This document shows, piece by piece, positions 24,811 through 32,964 of a DNA stretch of 50,351 bases. Position numbers and translations under genes: made by a program. The DNA is from Bacteroidota bacterium (GTDB lineage Bacteria > Bacteroidota > Bacteroidia > Bacteroidales > VadinHA17). Under the pieces are notes generated by a model, which worked only from the letters and a program-made list of their open reading frames with translations, made no database searches and was not told the DNA's origin. Positions within the stretch are counted from its first letter, which is position 1, and every line of letters starts with the position of its first letter. The DNA lies in contig DQWH01000099.1 in NCBI GenBank assembly GCA_011042635.1, positions 1 to 50,351 of the forward strand, in the 5' to 3' direction.

Positions 24811-27750
24811 ATGATGACCAGACGGCAAATCCTGCGAATGAGATCCCTTTTCATTTTCCTGACCCTGATGCTGGTTATGGCCGGAGAATGTTTTTCCGCA
24901 ACGCATCAGTTTTACGGTGAGGGTATGGTGATAACTGAAGCTGTCACAGGAGGGGAAGAAGCTACGGTTTCAAACGGATCACCTGTCGGGGGGAACGGCC
25001 ATGGGGCTGACATGTCCCCCCTCTTATTTGTGATTCTGGCCCTGATTATCGGTGCAGCCATCCGCCATTTGTTCAGGAAAAGTCCCCTGCCGTATACGGT
25101 TCTGTTGCTAATTGTCGGATTGGGGCTGGGGGTGGCGACCCGACTGGGGTGGTTTTCCGTATGGCACCTGTTCCGGGAAGAGATACAGGTGGGTTTTCTT
25201 GGGTCAGCTGTCAGCTGGGCAGGACATATCGATCCACATCTGATCCTGTATGTTTTTCTTCCCACCCTGATTTTTGAGGCGGCTTTTGCCATGGATGTGC
25301 ACACTTTCAGGAAATCGTTTCTGAATGCTTCCATACTGGCCATTCCGGGAATCATTATGGCCATGTTCCTTTCCGGCGCCCTGGTGATGTGGATAAATAC
25401 CTCCGGGGCAGGTCTGGCTAACTGGAACTGGGCCATCGCGTTGATGTTCGGGGCGGTGATCAGTGCCACCGATCCGGTAGCCGTGGTTTCCCTGCTGAAG
25501 GAACTGGGGGCCAGCAAAAAGCTGGGAACCTTAATTGAGGGGGAATCGCTGCTCAACGACGGAACCGCTATCGTATTGTTCATGGTATATTTTAGCGGGA
25601 TCACCGGAACAGCCGAACCGGATTCCCCGGTGATTGAATTTTTCCGGGTTGCCCTGGGCGGCATTCTGGTTGGAATGGTGGTGGGGTGGCTGTCGGTCGG
25701 CTGGGTAAGGCGGGTATTCAACGATGCCCTTGTCGAGATCAGTGTGATCATTGCGGCGGCTTATATCACTTTTTATATCTGTGAACATTTCTTTCATGTT
25801 TCGGGAGTGTTGGGTCTGGTGGCTTTTGGTCTGGCTATGGCCAGTGTGGGAAGAACACGGATCAGCCCGGAAGTGGAACATTTCCTGCACGAATTCTGGG
25901 AACTGGCGGCATTCATTGCCAATACTCTTATTTTTCTTATTGTGGGGGTGGTGATTGCCCAGCAGGTGAAAATTACCTGGGATAATCTTCTCATCCTCGC
26001 CCTGATATATGCCGGAGTTCATTTGATCCGTTCCCTGATGATCCTTGTTTTTTATCCCCTGATGAAGCGTCTGGGATATGGTCTTTCCGTCAAGGATGCC
26101 GCGGTATTGTGGTGGGGAGCCCTGCGCGGTGCCATTGCCCTTTCCCTGGCACTGATTGTGGCCGCTGAAACCGGAATAGCCCAGGAAATAAGGGATCAGT
26201 TCCTGTTTCTGACGGCAGGGATAGTAACCCTTACATTGCTGATCAATGCCACTACTATTAAATGGGTGGTTGAAAAACTGGGATTGACCCGGGTTTCGCC
26301 GGCCATTGCCCTGATGCGGAAAAATGCCAGGCAATACAAGTATCAAAGTGTGGTGAATTATATCGAAAAGATTAAGGAAGACAGGTTTCTCCATAAAGCT
26401 AACTGGAAGAAAGTGAGGGAATTCCTTCCCGATAAGGAAGCCGGTATATCGCATGAAGAAGCCCGGATAGAAACCATTGCCGAAATACGGCGGCGGGTGC
26501 TGGAAAAGGAAAAAAGCAGTTACTGGCATCAGTTCAAAGACGGGATGCTCGGCCCGACAGCCGTCAGGAGGCTTTCCGATACCATTGATGAAATCCTGGA
26601 TGCGGGCGGGTTGATACCACTGTCTGCAAGAAAAGACCTGGAAGAATCGTGGAAAACTCCCAGATGGCTGGTGAGGTTGCAATCAGTTCCGCTGATCGGT
26701 ATTCTTTCCAGGAGAAGTTTTTTTGAAAAACTGGCCCGGAGTTATGAAAGTGCCAGGGGGTTTGTCGAGGCCCAGGAAGAAGCCCTGAAACTGGTAGAAA
26801 GTATGGGAAGAGCCCTGGCGGCTGAAGAAAGACCCACCCGGGAAGAAGAAGTCAATCTGGCCGTTATCGAAGAAGAGATAAATGAAAATAAGATTCATGG
26901 GCTGACCTTCCTGAGGAATCTGAGGAAGAATTTTCCGGAAATCTATTCGGCCATTTCCACCCGGCAGGCCATTCGTTCCATGCTGAACTATGAAAGGAGA
27001 GCCGTGGAAAGGCTCCAGAAAAACGGCAGGATTTCTATCGAAGAAGCCGAAAAAATGAGTTCCGGAATTGAAGAACGGATGAAAAAACTGATGTATTCTT
27101 CCCCGCTGGTTGAATTACCCGAAGCTCAGGAGCTGTTGAGGGATGTGCCCTGGTTGCAGGGACTGGAACCTGAGGTGGTGAACCGGCTTCTGGCCATGTT
27201 CCAGACCAGAGTGTTCTCGGTAGGAGAAAAAATCATCCGGGAATCCAGCCAGGGTGACGGGTTGTTTTTCATTGCCAGGGGGACCGTGAAGGTTACGGTT
27301 AAAAAAAGGGTCATTGATGTTCTTGGCTATGGTACGTTTATCGGTGAAATGGCTGGATTGACCGGGTTGCCGCGCACGGCTGAAGTGGTGGCGGAATCTC
27401 CGGTAACTGCCCTGTGGATTTCCTCTGCCCATATGAATCAACTCATGAGCCGGTCGGGCAGGCTACAGAACCGGTTGTGGAGGATAGCAGGGGCCAGGCT
27501 TGCTGAAAACCTTCTCAGGGAAACGCCTCCCTATAACCAGTGGAAACAATCGAATCTCCGTCATCTGATTGCCAGGGGTAGTGTGGAAATTTTAAACTCC
27601 GATGTGCTGAATAATGCCCGTGACAAGATTATTATCCTTCTGCACGGCAGGATAGAATTGAAAGACAGTGGTAAGATCATAGATACTCCTTCCGTGCTGG
27701 AATGGACGGATATGAACTGGAGTCAGGGCACAAGGGTATTTATCTGCTGA
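24811..27750 (+). CDS. CPA1-family Na+/H+ antiporter with C-terminal cyclic-nucleotide-binding domain
   Basis: This 979-residue protein begins with a signal-peptide-like helix ('FIFLTLMLVMAGECFSA') and a short periplasmic stretch. A membrane domain of about 12 helices (about 70-490) follows. The CPA1 signatures are 'GAVISATDPVAVVSLLKELG' and 'LIEGESLLNDGTAIVLF', where Asn-Asp marks the ion site, and 'WWGALRGAIALSLAL'. A long charged helical region (about 500-770) follows, then a cyclic-nucleotide-binding-like domain (about 782-880, 'GDGLFFIARGTVKV ... IGEMAGLTGLPRTAEV') with the Glu and Arg of the phosphate cassette. The layout resembles plant SOS1-type antiporters. It probably exports Na+ under control of a nucleotide or by autoinhibition. 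Confidence 0.9.
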   Translation: MMTRRQILRMRSLFIFLTLMLVMAGECFSATHQFYGEGMVITEAVTGGEEATVSNGSPVGGNGHGADMSPLLFVILALIIGAAIRHLFRKSPLPYTVLLLIVGLGLGVATRLGWFSVWHLFREEIQVGFLGSAVSWAGHIDPHLILYVFLPTLIFEAAFAMDVHTFRKSFLNASILAIPGIIMAMFLSGALVMWINTSGAGLANWNWAIALMFGAVISATDPVAVVSLLKELGASKKLGTLIEGESLLNDGTAIVLFMVYFSGITGTAEPDSPVIEFFRVALGGILVGMVVGWLSVGWVRRVFNDALVEISVIIAAAYITFYICEHFFHVSGVLGLVAFGLAMASVGRTRISPEVEHFLHEFWELAAFIANTLIFLIVGVVIAQQVKITWDNLLILALIYAGVHLIRSLMILVFYPLMKRLGYGLSVKDAAVLWWGALRGAIALSLALIVAAETGIAQEIRDQFLFLTAGIVTLTLLINATTIKWVVEKLGLTRVSPAIALMRKNARQYKYQSVVNYIEKIKEDRFLHKANWKKVREFLPDKEAGISHEEARIETIAEIRRRVLEKEKSSYWHQFKDGMLGPTAVRRLSDTIDEILDAGGLIPLSARKDLEESWKTPRWLVRLQSVPLIGILSRRSFFEKLARSYESARGFVEAQEEALKLVESMGRALAAEERPTREEEVNLAVIEEEINENKIHGLTFLRNLRKNFPEIYSAISTRQAIRSMLNYERRAVERLQKNGRISIEEAEKMSSGIEERMKKLMYSSPLVELPEAQELLRDVPWLQGLEPEVVNRLLAMFQTRVFSVGEKIIRESSQGDGLFFIARGTVKVTVKKRVIDVLGYGTFIGEMAGLTGLPRTAEVVAESPVTALWISSAHMNQLMSRSGRLQNRLWRIAGARLAENLLRETPPYNQWKQSNLRHLIARGSVEILNSDVLNNARDKIIILLHGRIELKDSGKIIDTPSVLEWTDMNWSQGTRVFIC

Positions 27751-27767
27751 CCGAGCTTTTCCATGCT

Positions 27768-27812
27768 ATCCTGCTTCCCGTACCTGTTGGTATGCATACC
27801 GAAAAACAGGAT
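27768..27812. terminator. Terminator-like structure after the antiporter gene
   Basis: ATCCTG (27768-27773) and CAGGAT (27807-27812) enclose the perfect palindrome GGTATGCATACC (27789-27800). ATATTTTATTTT follows. The stems are short and the T-run is broken, so this is a weak terminator call. Confidence 0.35.
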
Positions 27813-27835
27813 ATTTTATTTTCAAATATATTTTC

Positions 27836-27843
27836 TACTTTTG
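27836..27843 (+). promoter_or_regulatory. Probable -7 promoter element of the DUF177-rpmF-plsX-fabH operon
   Basis: TACTTTTG matches all fixed bases of TAnnTTTG and lies 25 bases before the first codon of the DUF177 gene. There is no good -33 TTTG, so the call rests on the -7 match and position. Confidence 0.5.
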
Positions 27844-27867
27844 CACGACATAAAAATTTGACCTCCT

Positions 27868-28404
27868 TTGCATTATTTGAATCGATATATTATTTCTTTT
27901 TCCGGGCTGAAGGAAGGACGGCACGAATTTGATTTTTGTGCTGACGACCGGTTTTTCGGGAACTTCGAAGGTTCCGAAATTAAGCGGGCGCATCTGAATG
28001 TTACGGTGACCCTGAACAGGAAACCAAATTTCCTGGAACTCTTTTTTCATTTGAAAGGTACCGTACAAATACCTTGTGACCGGTGCCTGGACGATATAGA
28101 ATGGCCGATGGACCATACCCGTGAAATCCTGGTGAAATTTTCCGATCAGGAGGTTGAGGAAGAAGAATCTATAGTTTTTCTTCTGCGCGGGGAAACGGAA
28201 ATAAATGTGGCACAGCACATTTATGAGTTTGCCCATCTGGCTCTTCCGTTAAAACGTGTTCACCAGAACGACGAAAACGGGAAAAGCTTATGTAATCATG
28301 ACATGCTTCGTAAACTTGCATCTCTTACTCCTTCTTCAGAGAACCATCCCACAGAAAATCAGTGGGCTGGACTGAAGGAGTGGATGAAGAAAAATTATTC
28401 ATAA
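27868..28404 (+). CDS. DUF177 (YceD-like) protein
   Basis: This 178-residue protein of the YceD family is found upstream of rpmF in most bacteria. The family is linked to 23S rRNA/50S assembly and to coupling with phospholipid synthesis. 'RYIISFSGLKEGRHEFDFCADDRFF' and 'GTVQIPCDRCLDDIEWPM' (CxxC) are typical. There is no ATG or GTG between the upstream in-frame TGA (27859) and the conserved region. Translation therefore starts at TTG 27868 or TTG 27877. The C-terminal 'NQWAGLKEW' segment, ending a few residues later, is also common in the family. It lies 19 bases before rpmF. Confidence 0.85.
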   Translation: MHYLNRYIISFSGLKEGRHEFDFCADDRFFGNFEGSEIKRAHLNVTVTLNRKPNFLELFFHLKGTVQIPCDRCLDDIEWPMDHTREILVKFSDQEVEEEESIVFLLRGETEINVAQHIYEFAHLALPLKRVHQNDENGKSLCNHDMLRKLASLTPSSENHPTENQWAGLKEWMKKNYS

Positions 28405-28423
28405 CCGGAAAATATTCAGTATT

Positions 28424-28609
28424 ATGGCACATCCGAAACGTAAAACTTCAAAACAGCGGAAACACAAAAGAAGAACGCACTACAAAGCCAGCGCACCTGC
28501 CATTACTACCTGTCAGAACTGCGGTGCCAGCGTGCAGCATCATCGTGTGTGTCCGGAATGCGGATTCTATAAAGGGAAACCCGCCATTGAAAAAGAAGTG
28601 GCAGTATAA
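28424..28609 (+). CDS. rpmF: Ribosomal protein bL32
   Basis: This 61-residue protein has the bL32 N-terminus 'MAHPKRKTSKQRKHKRRTHYKA' and a zinc-ribbon with two Cys pairs, 'CQNCG' and 'CPECG'. It is a structural protein of the 50S subunit. Its position between DUF177 and plsX is a widely conserved arrangement. Confidence 0.98.
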   Translation: MAHPKRKTSKQRKHKRRTHYKASAPAITTCQNCGASVQHHRVCPECGFYKGKPAIEKEVAV

Positions 28610-28642
28610 TAGAATTTATTCTCCGGGTCAACCACCCTGCCG

Positions 28643-29590
28643 ATGAAAATTGGAATAGACATTATGGGAGGAGATTATGCTCCCGGAGCCACGCTTTCGG
28701 GCACTATGCTGGTTTTGTCGGAGATGCCCGCGCATATCGATTTTGTATTGATCGGTGATCGCTCCCTTATTGAGGATTATCTGACGGAGAACCGGGTTTC
28801 CCGCGACAGGATACATATCGTACATGCCTCTGAAGTGGTAGAAATGGGCGACCATCCGGCGAAGGCATTGAACCAGAAGCCCGATTCGAGTATGGCCGTG
28901 GGATTACGTATGTTGCGGAAGGGCGAAATAGACGGATTTTGCAGTGCCGGCAATACCGGTGCCGTTCTGGTAGGTGCCAGCCTCGCCATCAAGTCCATCC
29001 CGGGCCTGATCAGACCGGCTATCGGGACCATACTTCCTTCCCTGGACGGACCGGGGAATGTTATCCTTGACATAGGTATCAATCCCGATTGCCGCCCAGA
29101 CGTTTTGTATCAGTACGGAATTATAGGTTCTCTTTATGCAAAATATGTGACCGGCATTGAAAACCCCAGGGTTGGGCTTTTGAATATTGGTTCCGAAGAA
29201 ACCAAAGGGAATCTGGTTTCCCGTTCTGCTTATGAATTGATGAACGGAAGCACGGATTTTCTTTTTGTGGGAAACGTGGAAGGAAACGACTTGTTTTCCA
29301 ATAGAAAAATGGATGTGGTAGTCTGCGAGGGATTTGTCGGGAACATTGTGCTCAAAGAGGCTGAAACCCTGTACACTATTGTCCGTAGGCGAAACATTCA
29401 GGATCCGTTTCTGGAAAAATTCAATTATGAAAATTATGGCGGCACCCCGATCCTGGGGATCAATGCCCCGGTGGTAATCGGTCATGGTATGTCGAATCCT
29501 GTTGCCATTAAAAATATGCTTAAACATACCATGGAAGTGGTGGAAGCCGGTTTGTGTGAAAAGATCAAAGAAGCGTTTAACAATGGGTAA
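28643..29590 (+). CDS. plsX: Phosphate acyltransferase PlsX
   Basis: This 315-residue enzyme converts acyl-ACP and phosphate to acyl-phosphate, the donor for PlsY in phospholipid synthesis. Family motifs are 'IGIDIMGGDYAPG' at the N-terminus, 'MGDHPAKALNQKPDSSM', 'FCSAGNTGAVLVGA' and 'VCEGFVGNIVLKEAE'. It starts 34 bases after rpmF and its stop overlaps the fabH start by eight bases, so the two are probably translationally coupled. Confidence 0.97.
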   Translation: MKIGIDIMGGDYAPGATLSGTMLVLSEMPAHIDFVLIGDRSLIEDYLTENRVSRDRIHIVHASEVVEMGDHPAKALNQKPDSSMAVGLRMLRKGEIDGFCSAGNTGAVLVGASLAIKSIPGLIRPAIGTILPSLDGPGNVILDIGINPDCRPDVLYQYGIIGSLYAKYVTGIENPRVGLLNIGSEETKGNLVSRSAYELMNGSTDFLFVGNVEGNDLFSNRKMDVVVCEGFVGNIVLKEAETLYTIVRRRNIQDPFLEKFNYENYGGTPILGINAPVVIGHGMSNPVAIKNMLKHTMEVVEAGLCEKIKEAFNNG

Positions 29591-30581
29591 AATCAAAGCT
29601 GCAATCACAGGCGTACAGGGCTGGGTACCCGATTATCGCCTGACCAATGATGAACTCAGCCGAATGGTGGATACTTCCGATGAGTGGATCATGCAACGTG
29701 TCGGGATCAGCGAAAGAAGGATCCTGAAAAAAAAGGGGAAGGCCACATCGGATATGGCTGCTGCTGCCGTGAAAGGTTTGCTGAAAAAAACAGGCACCCC
29801 GGCAGAAGATATTGAGCTATTGATCGTGGCAACCATTAGCCCAGACATGTTTTTCCCCAGTACCTCCAACCTGGTATGCCACAAAGCCGGTTTGAAAAAC
29901 GCTTGGGGTTACGACCTGGCTGCCGCCTGTTCGGGTTTTTTGTTTGCACTGGAAACCGGCCGGAACTTTATTGAAACGGGACGGTATAATAAAGTAATTG
30001 TTGTGGGAGCCGATAAAATGTCATCCATCACCGATTATACAGACCGGACCACCTGTCCCCTTTTCGGGGATGCGGCCGCTGCGGTGTTGCTTGAACCTGT
30101 CGGAGAGGATGTCGGCATAATGGATTCTATGCTCCACGTTGACGGAAGCGGATACAAATATCTGTATCAGGCTGCCGGTGGTTCCCTGAATCCGGCTACC
30201 CATGAAACCGTGGATGCCAAAATGCATTACATTTACCAGGAAGGGCAGCAGGTTTTTAAATTTGCCGTATCGAAGATGGCCGATGTTTCCGTTGAGATGA
30301 TGAAAAAACACGGGATCCAACCCGATGAACTGGCCTGGCTTGTACCCCATCAGGCCAATATGCGGATAATTGAAGCCACGGCCAGAAGAATGGGAATCCG
30401 CCGGGAACAGGTCATGATTAATATCCAGAAATACGGAAACACCACCGCTGCAACCATACCCCTGTGCCTCTGGGAATGGGAGGATCAACTGAAAAAGGGA
30501 GACAAAATCATCCTGGCCGCTTTCGGAGGAGGGTTCACCTGGGGATCGATATACGTGAAATGGGCTTATGATCCGGAATAG
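29583..30581 (+). CDS. fabH: Beta-ketoacyl-ACP synthase III
   Basis: This 332-residue enzyme condenses acetyl-CoA with malonyl-ACP to start fatty acid synthesis. The catalytic triad is visible: Cys116 in 'LAAACSGFLFALE', His in 'WLVPHQANMRIIEA' and Asn in 'NIQKYGNTTAATIPL'. The track starts 33 codons upstream inside plsX; the ATG at 29583 (MGKIKAAITGVQGWVPD) gives the canonical N-terminus. With plsX it couples initiation of acyl chains to their use in phospholipids. Confidence 0.97.
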   Translation: MGKIKAAITGVQGWVPDYRLTNDELSRMVDTSDEWIMQRVGISERRILKKKGKATSDMAAAAVKGLLKKTGTPAEDIELLIVATISPDMFFPSTSNLVCHKAGLKNAWGYDLAAACSGFLFALETGRNFIETGRYNKVIVVGADKMSSITDYTDRTTCPLFGDAAAAVLLEPVGEDVGIMDSMLHVDGSGYKYLYQAAGGSLNPATHETVDAKMHYIYQEGQQVFKFAVSKMADVSVEMMKKHGIQPDELAWLVPHQANMRIIEATARRMGIRREQVMINIQKYGNTTAATIPLCLWEWEDQLKKGDKIILAAFGGGFTWGSIYVKWAYDPE

Positions 30582-30624
30582 GAGAATGCCACGAACCCTT
30601 TTCCCTGAACGGTGAACGGTTCGA

Positions 30625-30658
30625 TCACTTTATTTACTGTTTGAACACAATAAAGTGA
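30625..30658. repeat. Perfect 10-base inverted repeat after fabH
   Basis: TCACTTTATT and AATAAAGTGA form a perfect 10-base-pair stem with a 14-base loop, 43 bases after the fabH stop. No T-run follows, so it may be an RNA stability element or a protein site rather than a classical terminator. The adjoining GAACGGT GAACGGT is a short tandem repeat. Confidence 0.55.
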
Positions 30659-30682
30659 AGATAATCCGGTTTCAAAAGCATA

Positions 30683-30714
30683 TTGGGAGGTAATCGGGCA
30701 TTTTTTTATATTTG
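30683..30714 (+). promoter_or_regulatory. Probable promoter of the bactofilin-atp operon
   Basis: TATATTTG (30707-30714) matches all fixed bases of TAnnTTTG. TTG lies 21 bases upstream (30683-30685). The bactofilin ATG is 55 bases further on. This is the best consensus promoter in the 188-base spacer after fabH. Confidence 0.55.
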
Positions 30715-30769
30715 CTGGCAGATTTTTATGCAAGCTGTTTTAAATAAACCGGACGAAAACTGAAGGGCT

Positions 30770-31195
30770 ATGGCAAAAAACAACAACGAGGTGGAAACCA
30801 AAACCATCAACCTCATCGGAGCAGGAACGGAAATTACCGGCGATATCAGTTCAAGCGGGGATATTCGGATTGACGGAACCCTGGTTGGGAATCTGACCAC
30901 CAAAGGGAAAGTAGTGGTAGGTGAAACAGGCCGAGTAAAGGGCGAGGTGAATTGCAAAAACTCGGATGTTTCCGGTGAAATCGAAGGGAAAATAGTGGTT
31001 TCCGAACTTCTGAGTCTGAAGATCAGTGCCAGGGTGAACGGCGATATCCAGACGAGTAAACTGGCTATTGAACCGGGATCCAAGTTTACAGGAAATTGTA
31101 ATATGATGGATTCCGAATCCACCAAATATGGAACCAAATCAGAGCCGGCCGGAAAATTCGCCGGAAAACCGGCAGAAGCAGAAAAAAGCGCTTGA
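30770..31195 (+). CDS. Bactofilin (polymer-forming cytoskeletal protein)
   Basis: This 141-residue bactofilin has a central beta-helical domain of about 100 residues with the repeating Gly/Val pattern 'ISSSGDIRIDGTLVGNLTTKGKVVVGETGRVKGEV', flanked by disordered tails. Bactofilins self-assemble without nucleotide into membrane-associated filaments that scaffold cell-shape or envelope enzymes. There is no signal peptide, which is normal. It heads the ATP synthase run. Its last 68 bases overlap the next gene in another frame. Confidence 0.93.
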   Translation: MAKNNNEVETKTINLIGAGTEITGDISSSGDIRIDGTLVGNLTTKGKVVVGETGRVKGEVNCKNSDVSGEIEGKIVVSELLSLKISARVNGDIQTSKLAIEPGSKFTGNCNMMDSESTKYGTKSEPAGKFAGKPAEAEKSA

Positions 31196-31382
31196 TACGT
31201 TTGCCAGGTATTCTTCCCTGGCTTTTCAGATGATATTTATCATTTTACTGGGTGTATTCGGGGGAATGCAACTGGATAAATGGCTACAGTGTGAATTCCC
31301 CGTTTTCACTTTCATATTGACTATCCTGGCCGTAGCTTTTTCCATTTATTATGCCATCCGTGATCTGATCAGGTTCAAATAA
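31128..31382 (+). CDS. atpZ: AtpZ/AtpI-like F-ATPase accessory protein
   Basis: This 84-residue protein has a basic hydrophilic N-terminus and two membrane helices, 'FQMIFIILLGVFGGMQLDKW' and 'FTFILTILAVAFSIYYAIRDLI'. This is the signature layout of the AtpZ/'ATPase gene 1' family that assists c-ring assembly or Mg2+ uptake. The ATG at 31128 lies within the bactofilin gene. No later Met precedes the first helix apart from one inside it, so the 68-base overlap is probably real. A small chance remains that translation begins at a non-ATG codon downstream. Confidence 0.85.
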   Translation: MEPNQSRPENSPENRQKQKKALDTFARYSSLAFQMIFIILLGVFGGMQLDKWLQCEFPVFTFILTILAVAFSIYYAIRDLIRFK

Positions 31383-31387
31383 CCGCT

Positions 31388-31780
31388 ATGCCTTTTTCGC
31401 TGAAATCCTATCTGATGTATTTGCTGGGCATGACCTTTTTTGTGCTTGCAGCCGGATTACTGCTCACGGAAAAAATATTTCCTGTCATCCATCTTCCGGA
31501 ACTGATCCCGATGGTTTTTTTCTTTGCCCTGGCAACTCTCCTTTTTCATCTGTATCTGTTACGGGTCATACGCCACAACCTGCAGCGGTTTACCCTTCGT
31601 TTTATGGTGGCTACCGGTGTGAAAATGCTGTTTTACATGATCATGGCCGGCCTGTACCTTCTGTTGGAGCCTCATCGGGCCATTCCTTTCCTGATTGCTT
31701 TTTTCCTCCTGTATCTGCTTTTCACCGTTTTTGAAATAAGCATCCTGGTACGTTCTATGCGGAATAATAAAGGGAAATAA
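31388..31780 (+). CDS. Four-helix membrane protein of the ATP synthase operon
   Basis: This 130-residue protein has four predicted membrane helices: 'YLMYLLGMTFFVLAAGLLL', 'LIPMVFFFALATLLFHLYLL', 'FMVATGVKMLFYMIMAGLYLLL' and 'IPFLIAFFLLYLLFTVFEI'. Its size, topology and position between AtpZ and AtpB suggest an AtpI-like assembly factor. No sequence motif proves that. It starts five bases after the atpZ stop. Confidence 0.75.
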   Translation: MPFSLKSYLMYLLGMTFFVLAAGLLLTEKIFPVIHLPELIPMVFFFALATLLFHLYLLRVIRHNLQRFTLRFMVATGVKMLFYMIMAGLYLLLEPHRAIPFLIAFFLLYLLFTVFEISILVRSMRNNKGK

Positions 31781-31786
31781 TTGCTG

Positions 31787-31834
31787 TTTGCTGTTATATT
31801 GCAAGGGTTTTTTTATTTTTGTTCGTTGCAATAT
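31787..31834 (+). promoter_or_regulatory. Possible internal atpB promoter within an inverted repeat
   Basis: TTTG (31787-31790) and TATTTTTG (31814-31821, perfect TAnnTTTG) are 23 bases apart. The -7 element sits in the loop of a perfect nine-base inverted repeat, ATATTGCAA (31796-31804) and TTGCAATAT (31826-31834). The right arm covers the expected transcription start. The atpB start codon is at 31842. The repeat could be an operator or an RNA hairpin. Confidence 0.45.
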
Positions 31835-31841
31835 CTTCAGA

Positions 31842-32927
31842 ATGATCAAACGCAGGGTAGTTCCGTGGATAGGGTTTCTGGCAATCTTTCTGCTGTTGCC
31901 GCTGGAAGGGTTGGCTCTTTCTGAAAATGAAACCCACGAATTGCCTGAAGAAGAAGATTTTCAACCCGGAGAATTTATCATGAAACATATAGGAGATGCT
32001 TATGAATGGCATATCCTTACCTATAAAGATTTTCACCTCTCCGTTCCCCTTCCTGTTGTACTTTACAGCAAATATTCGGGCTTCCATGTGTTTATGTCCT
32101 CCCGCTTTAACCACGGCCACGATTCCTATAAAGGCTTCCTGATTTCACATGAAGAACCCCATGAAGGGAAATTAGTGGAAGTACTCAATGACGGAACGGT
32201 TGTAAAACCCCTGGACCTGTCCATCACCAAAAATGTACTGGCTGTTTTTATCAGTGTGATTCTCTTGCTGTGGTTGTTCATTGCCGTGGCCAGGAAATAT
32301 GAAAGAACCCGGGGAAAGGCTCCGGCCGGATTTCAGAATATGATCGAGACGGTGATCCTGTTTATTCGTGACGATGTTGCCCGTCCGTCGATTGGCGAAC
32401 GACATTACGAAAGGTTCATGCCTTATCTGCTGACTCTGTTCTTCTTCATTCTGGCCAATAACCTGATGGGGCTGATTCCCATTTTCCCTTTCGGGGCCAA
32501 TGTGACCGGCAATATTGCCGTGACAGGTATTCTGGCCTTTTTCACCCTGATGTTTACCATCTTCAGCGGGAACCGTTACTACTGGAAGGAAATATTCAAT
32601 GCCCCCGGGGTTCCGTGGTGGCTGAAAATACCCATCCCCATGATGCCGGTGATCGAAATTCTGGGAATGCTGACCAAGCCACTGGTCCTGATGGTCCGTT
32701 TGTTTGCCAACATCACGGCAGGGCACATTATTGCCCTGGGATTCTTCTCTCTCATTTTTATTTTCGGTAATATGAACCCGTCGATGGGATGGGCTGTTTC
32801 ACCGCTTACGGTTGTTTTTACCATTTTTATGGGAGCACTTGAAATACTGGTGGCCTTTATCCAGGCCTATGTGTTTACTCTGCTGTCTGCCCTGTATTTC
32901 GGGATGGCTACGGCAGAACATCATTGA
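31842..32927 (+). CDS. atpB: F-type ATP synthase subunit a
   Basis: This 361-residue protein is the stator half-channel subunit of Fo. It is longer than E. coli AtpB because of an N-terminal signal-like helix and a periplasmic stretch ('FIMKHIGDAYEWHILTYKDFHLSVPLP') seen in Bacteroidota. The conserved 'LTKPLVLMVRLFANITAGHI' holds the essential Arg opposite the c-ring carboxylate, and the last helices contain 'EILVAFIQAYVFTLLSALYF'. The ORF track starts 18 codons early; ATG 31842 (MIKRRVVPWIGF) is the better start. Confidence 0.96.
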   Translation: MIKRRVVPWIGFLAIFLLLPLEGLALSENETHELPEEEDFQPGEFIMKHIGDAYEWHILTYKDFHLSVPLPVVLYSKYSGFHVFMSSRFNHGHDSYKGFLISHEEPHEGKLVEVLNDGTVVKPLDLSITKNVLAVFISVILLLWLFIAVARKYERTRGKAPAGFQNMIETVILFIRDDVARPSIGERHYERFMPYLLTLFFFILANNLMGLIPIFPFGANVTGNIAVTGILAFFTLMFTIFSGNRYYWKEIFNAPGVPWWLKIPIPMMPVIEILGMLTKPLVLMVRLFANITAGHIIALGFFSLIFIFGNMNPSMGWAVSPLTVVFTIFMGALEILVAFIQAYVFTLLSALYFGMATAEHH

Positions 32928-32964
32928 TCATGCATTGTTAACTAACCTTATAATACAAAACATT

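Noticed and set aside
25531-26682. 383-codon minus-strand ORF opposite the antiporter gene
   Set aside because: The translation is His/Gln/Pro-rich with no motif, while the plus strand encodes an intact CPA1 antiporter.
27789-27800. GGTATGCATACC as an operator
   Set aside because: A perfect 12-base palindrome, but it lies downstream of one gene inside a terminator-like fold and about 35 bases upstream of the -7 element of the next; no regulator gene is near, so I keep it only as part of the weak terminator.
32812-32964. 51-codon extension of atpE in the ORF track
   Set aside because: It overlaps atpB in another frame; the ATG at 32965 gives a standard 84-residue subunit c.
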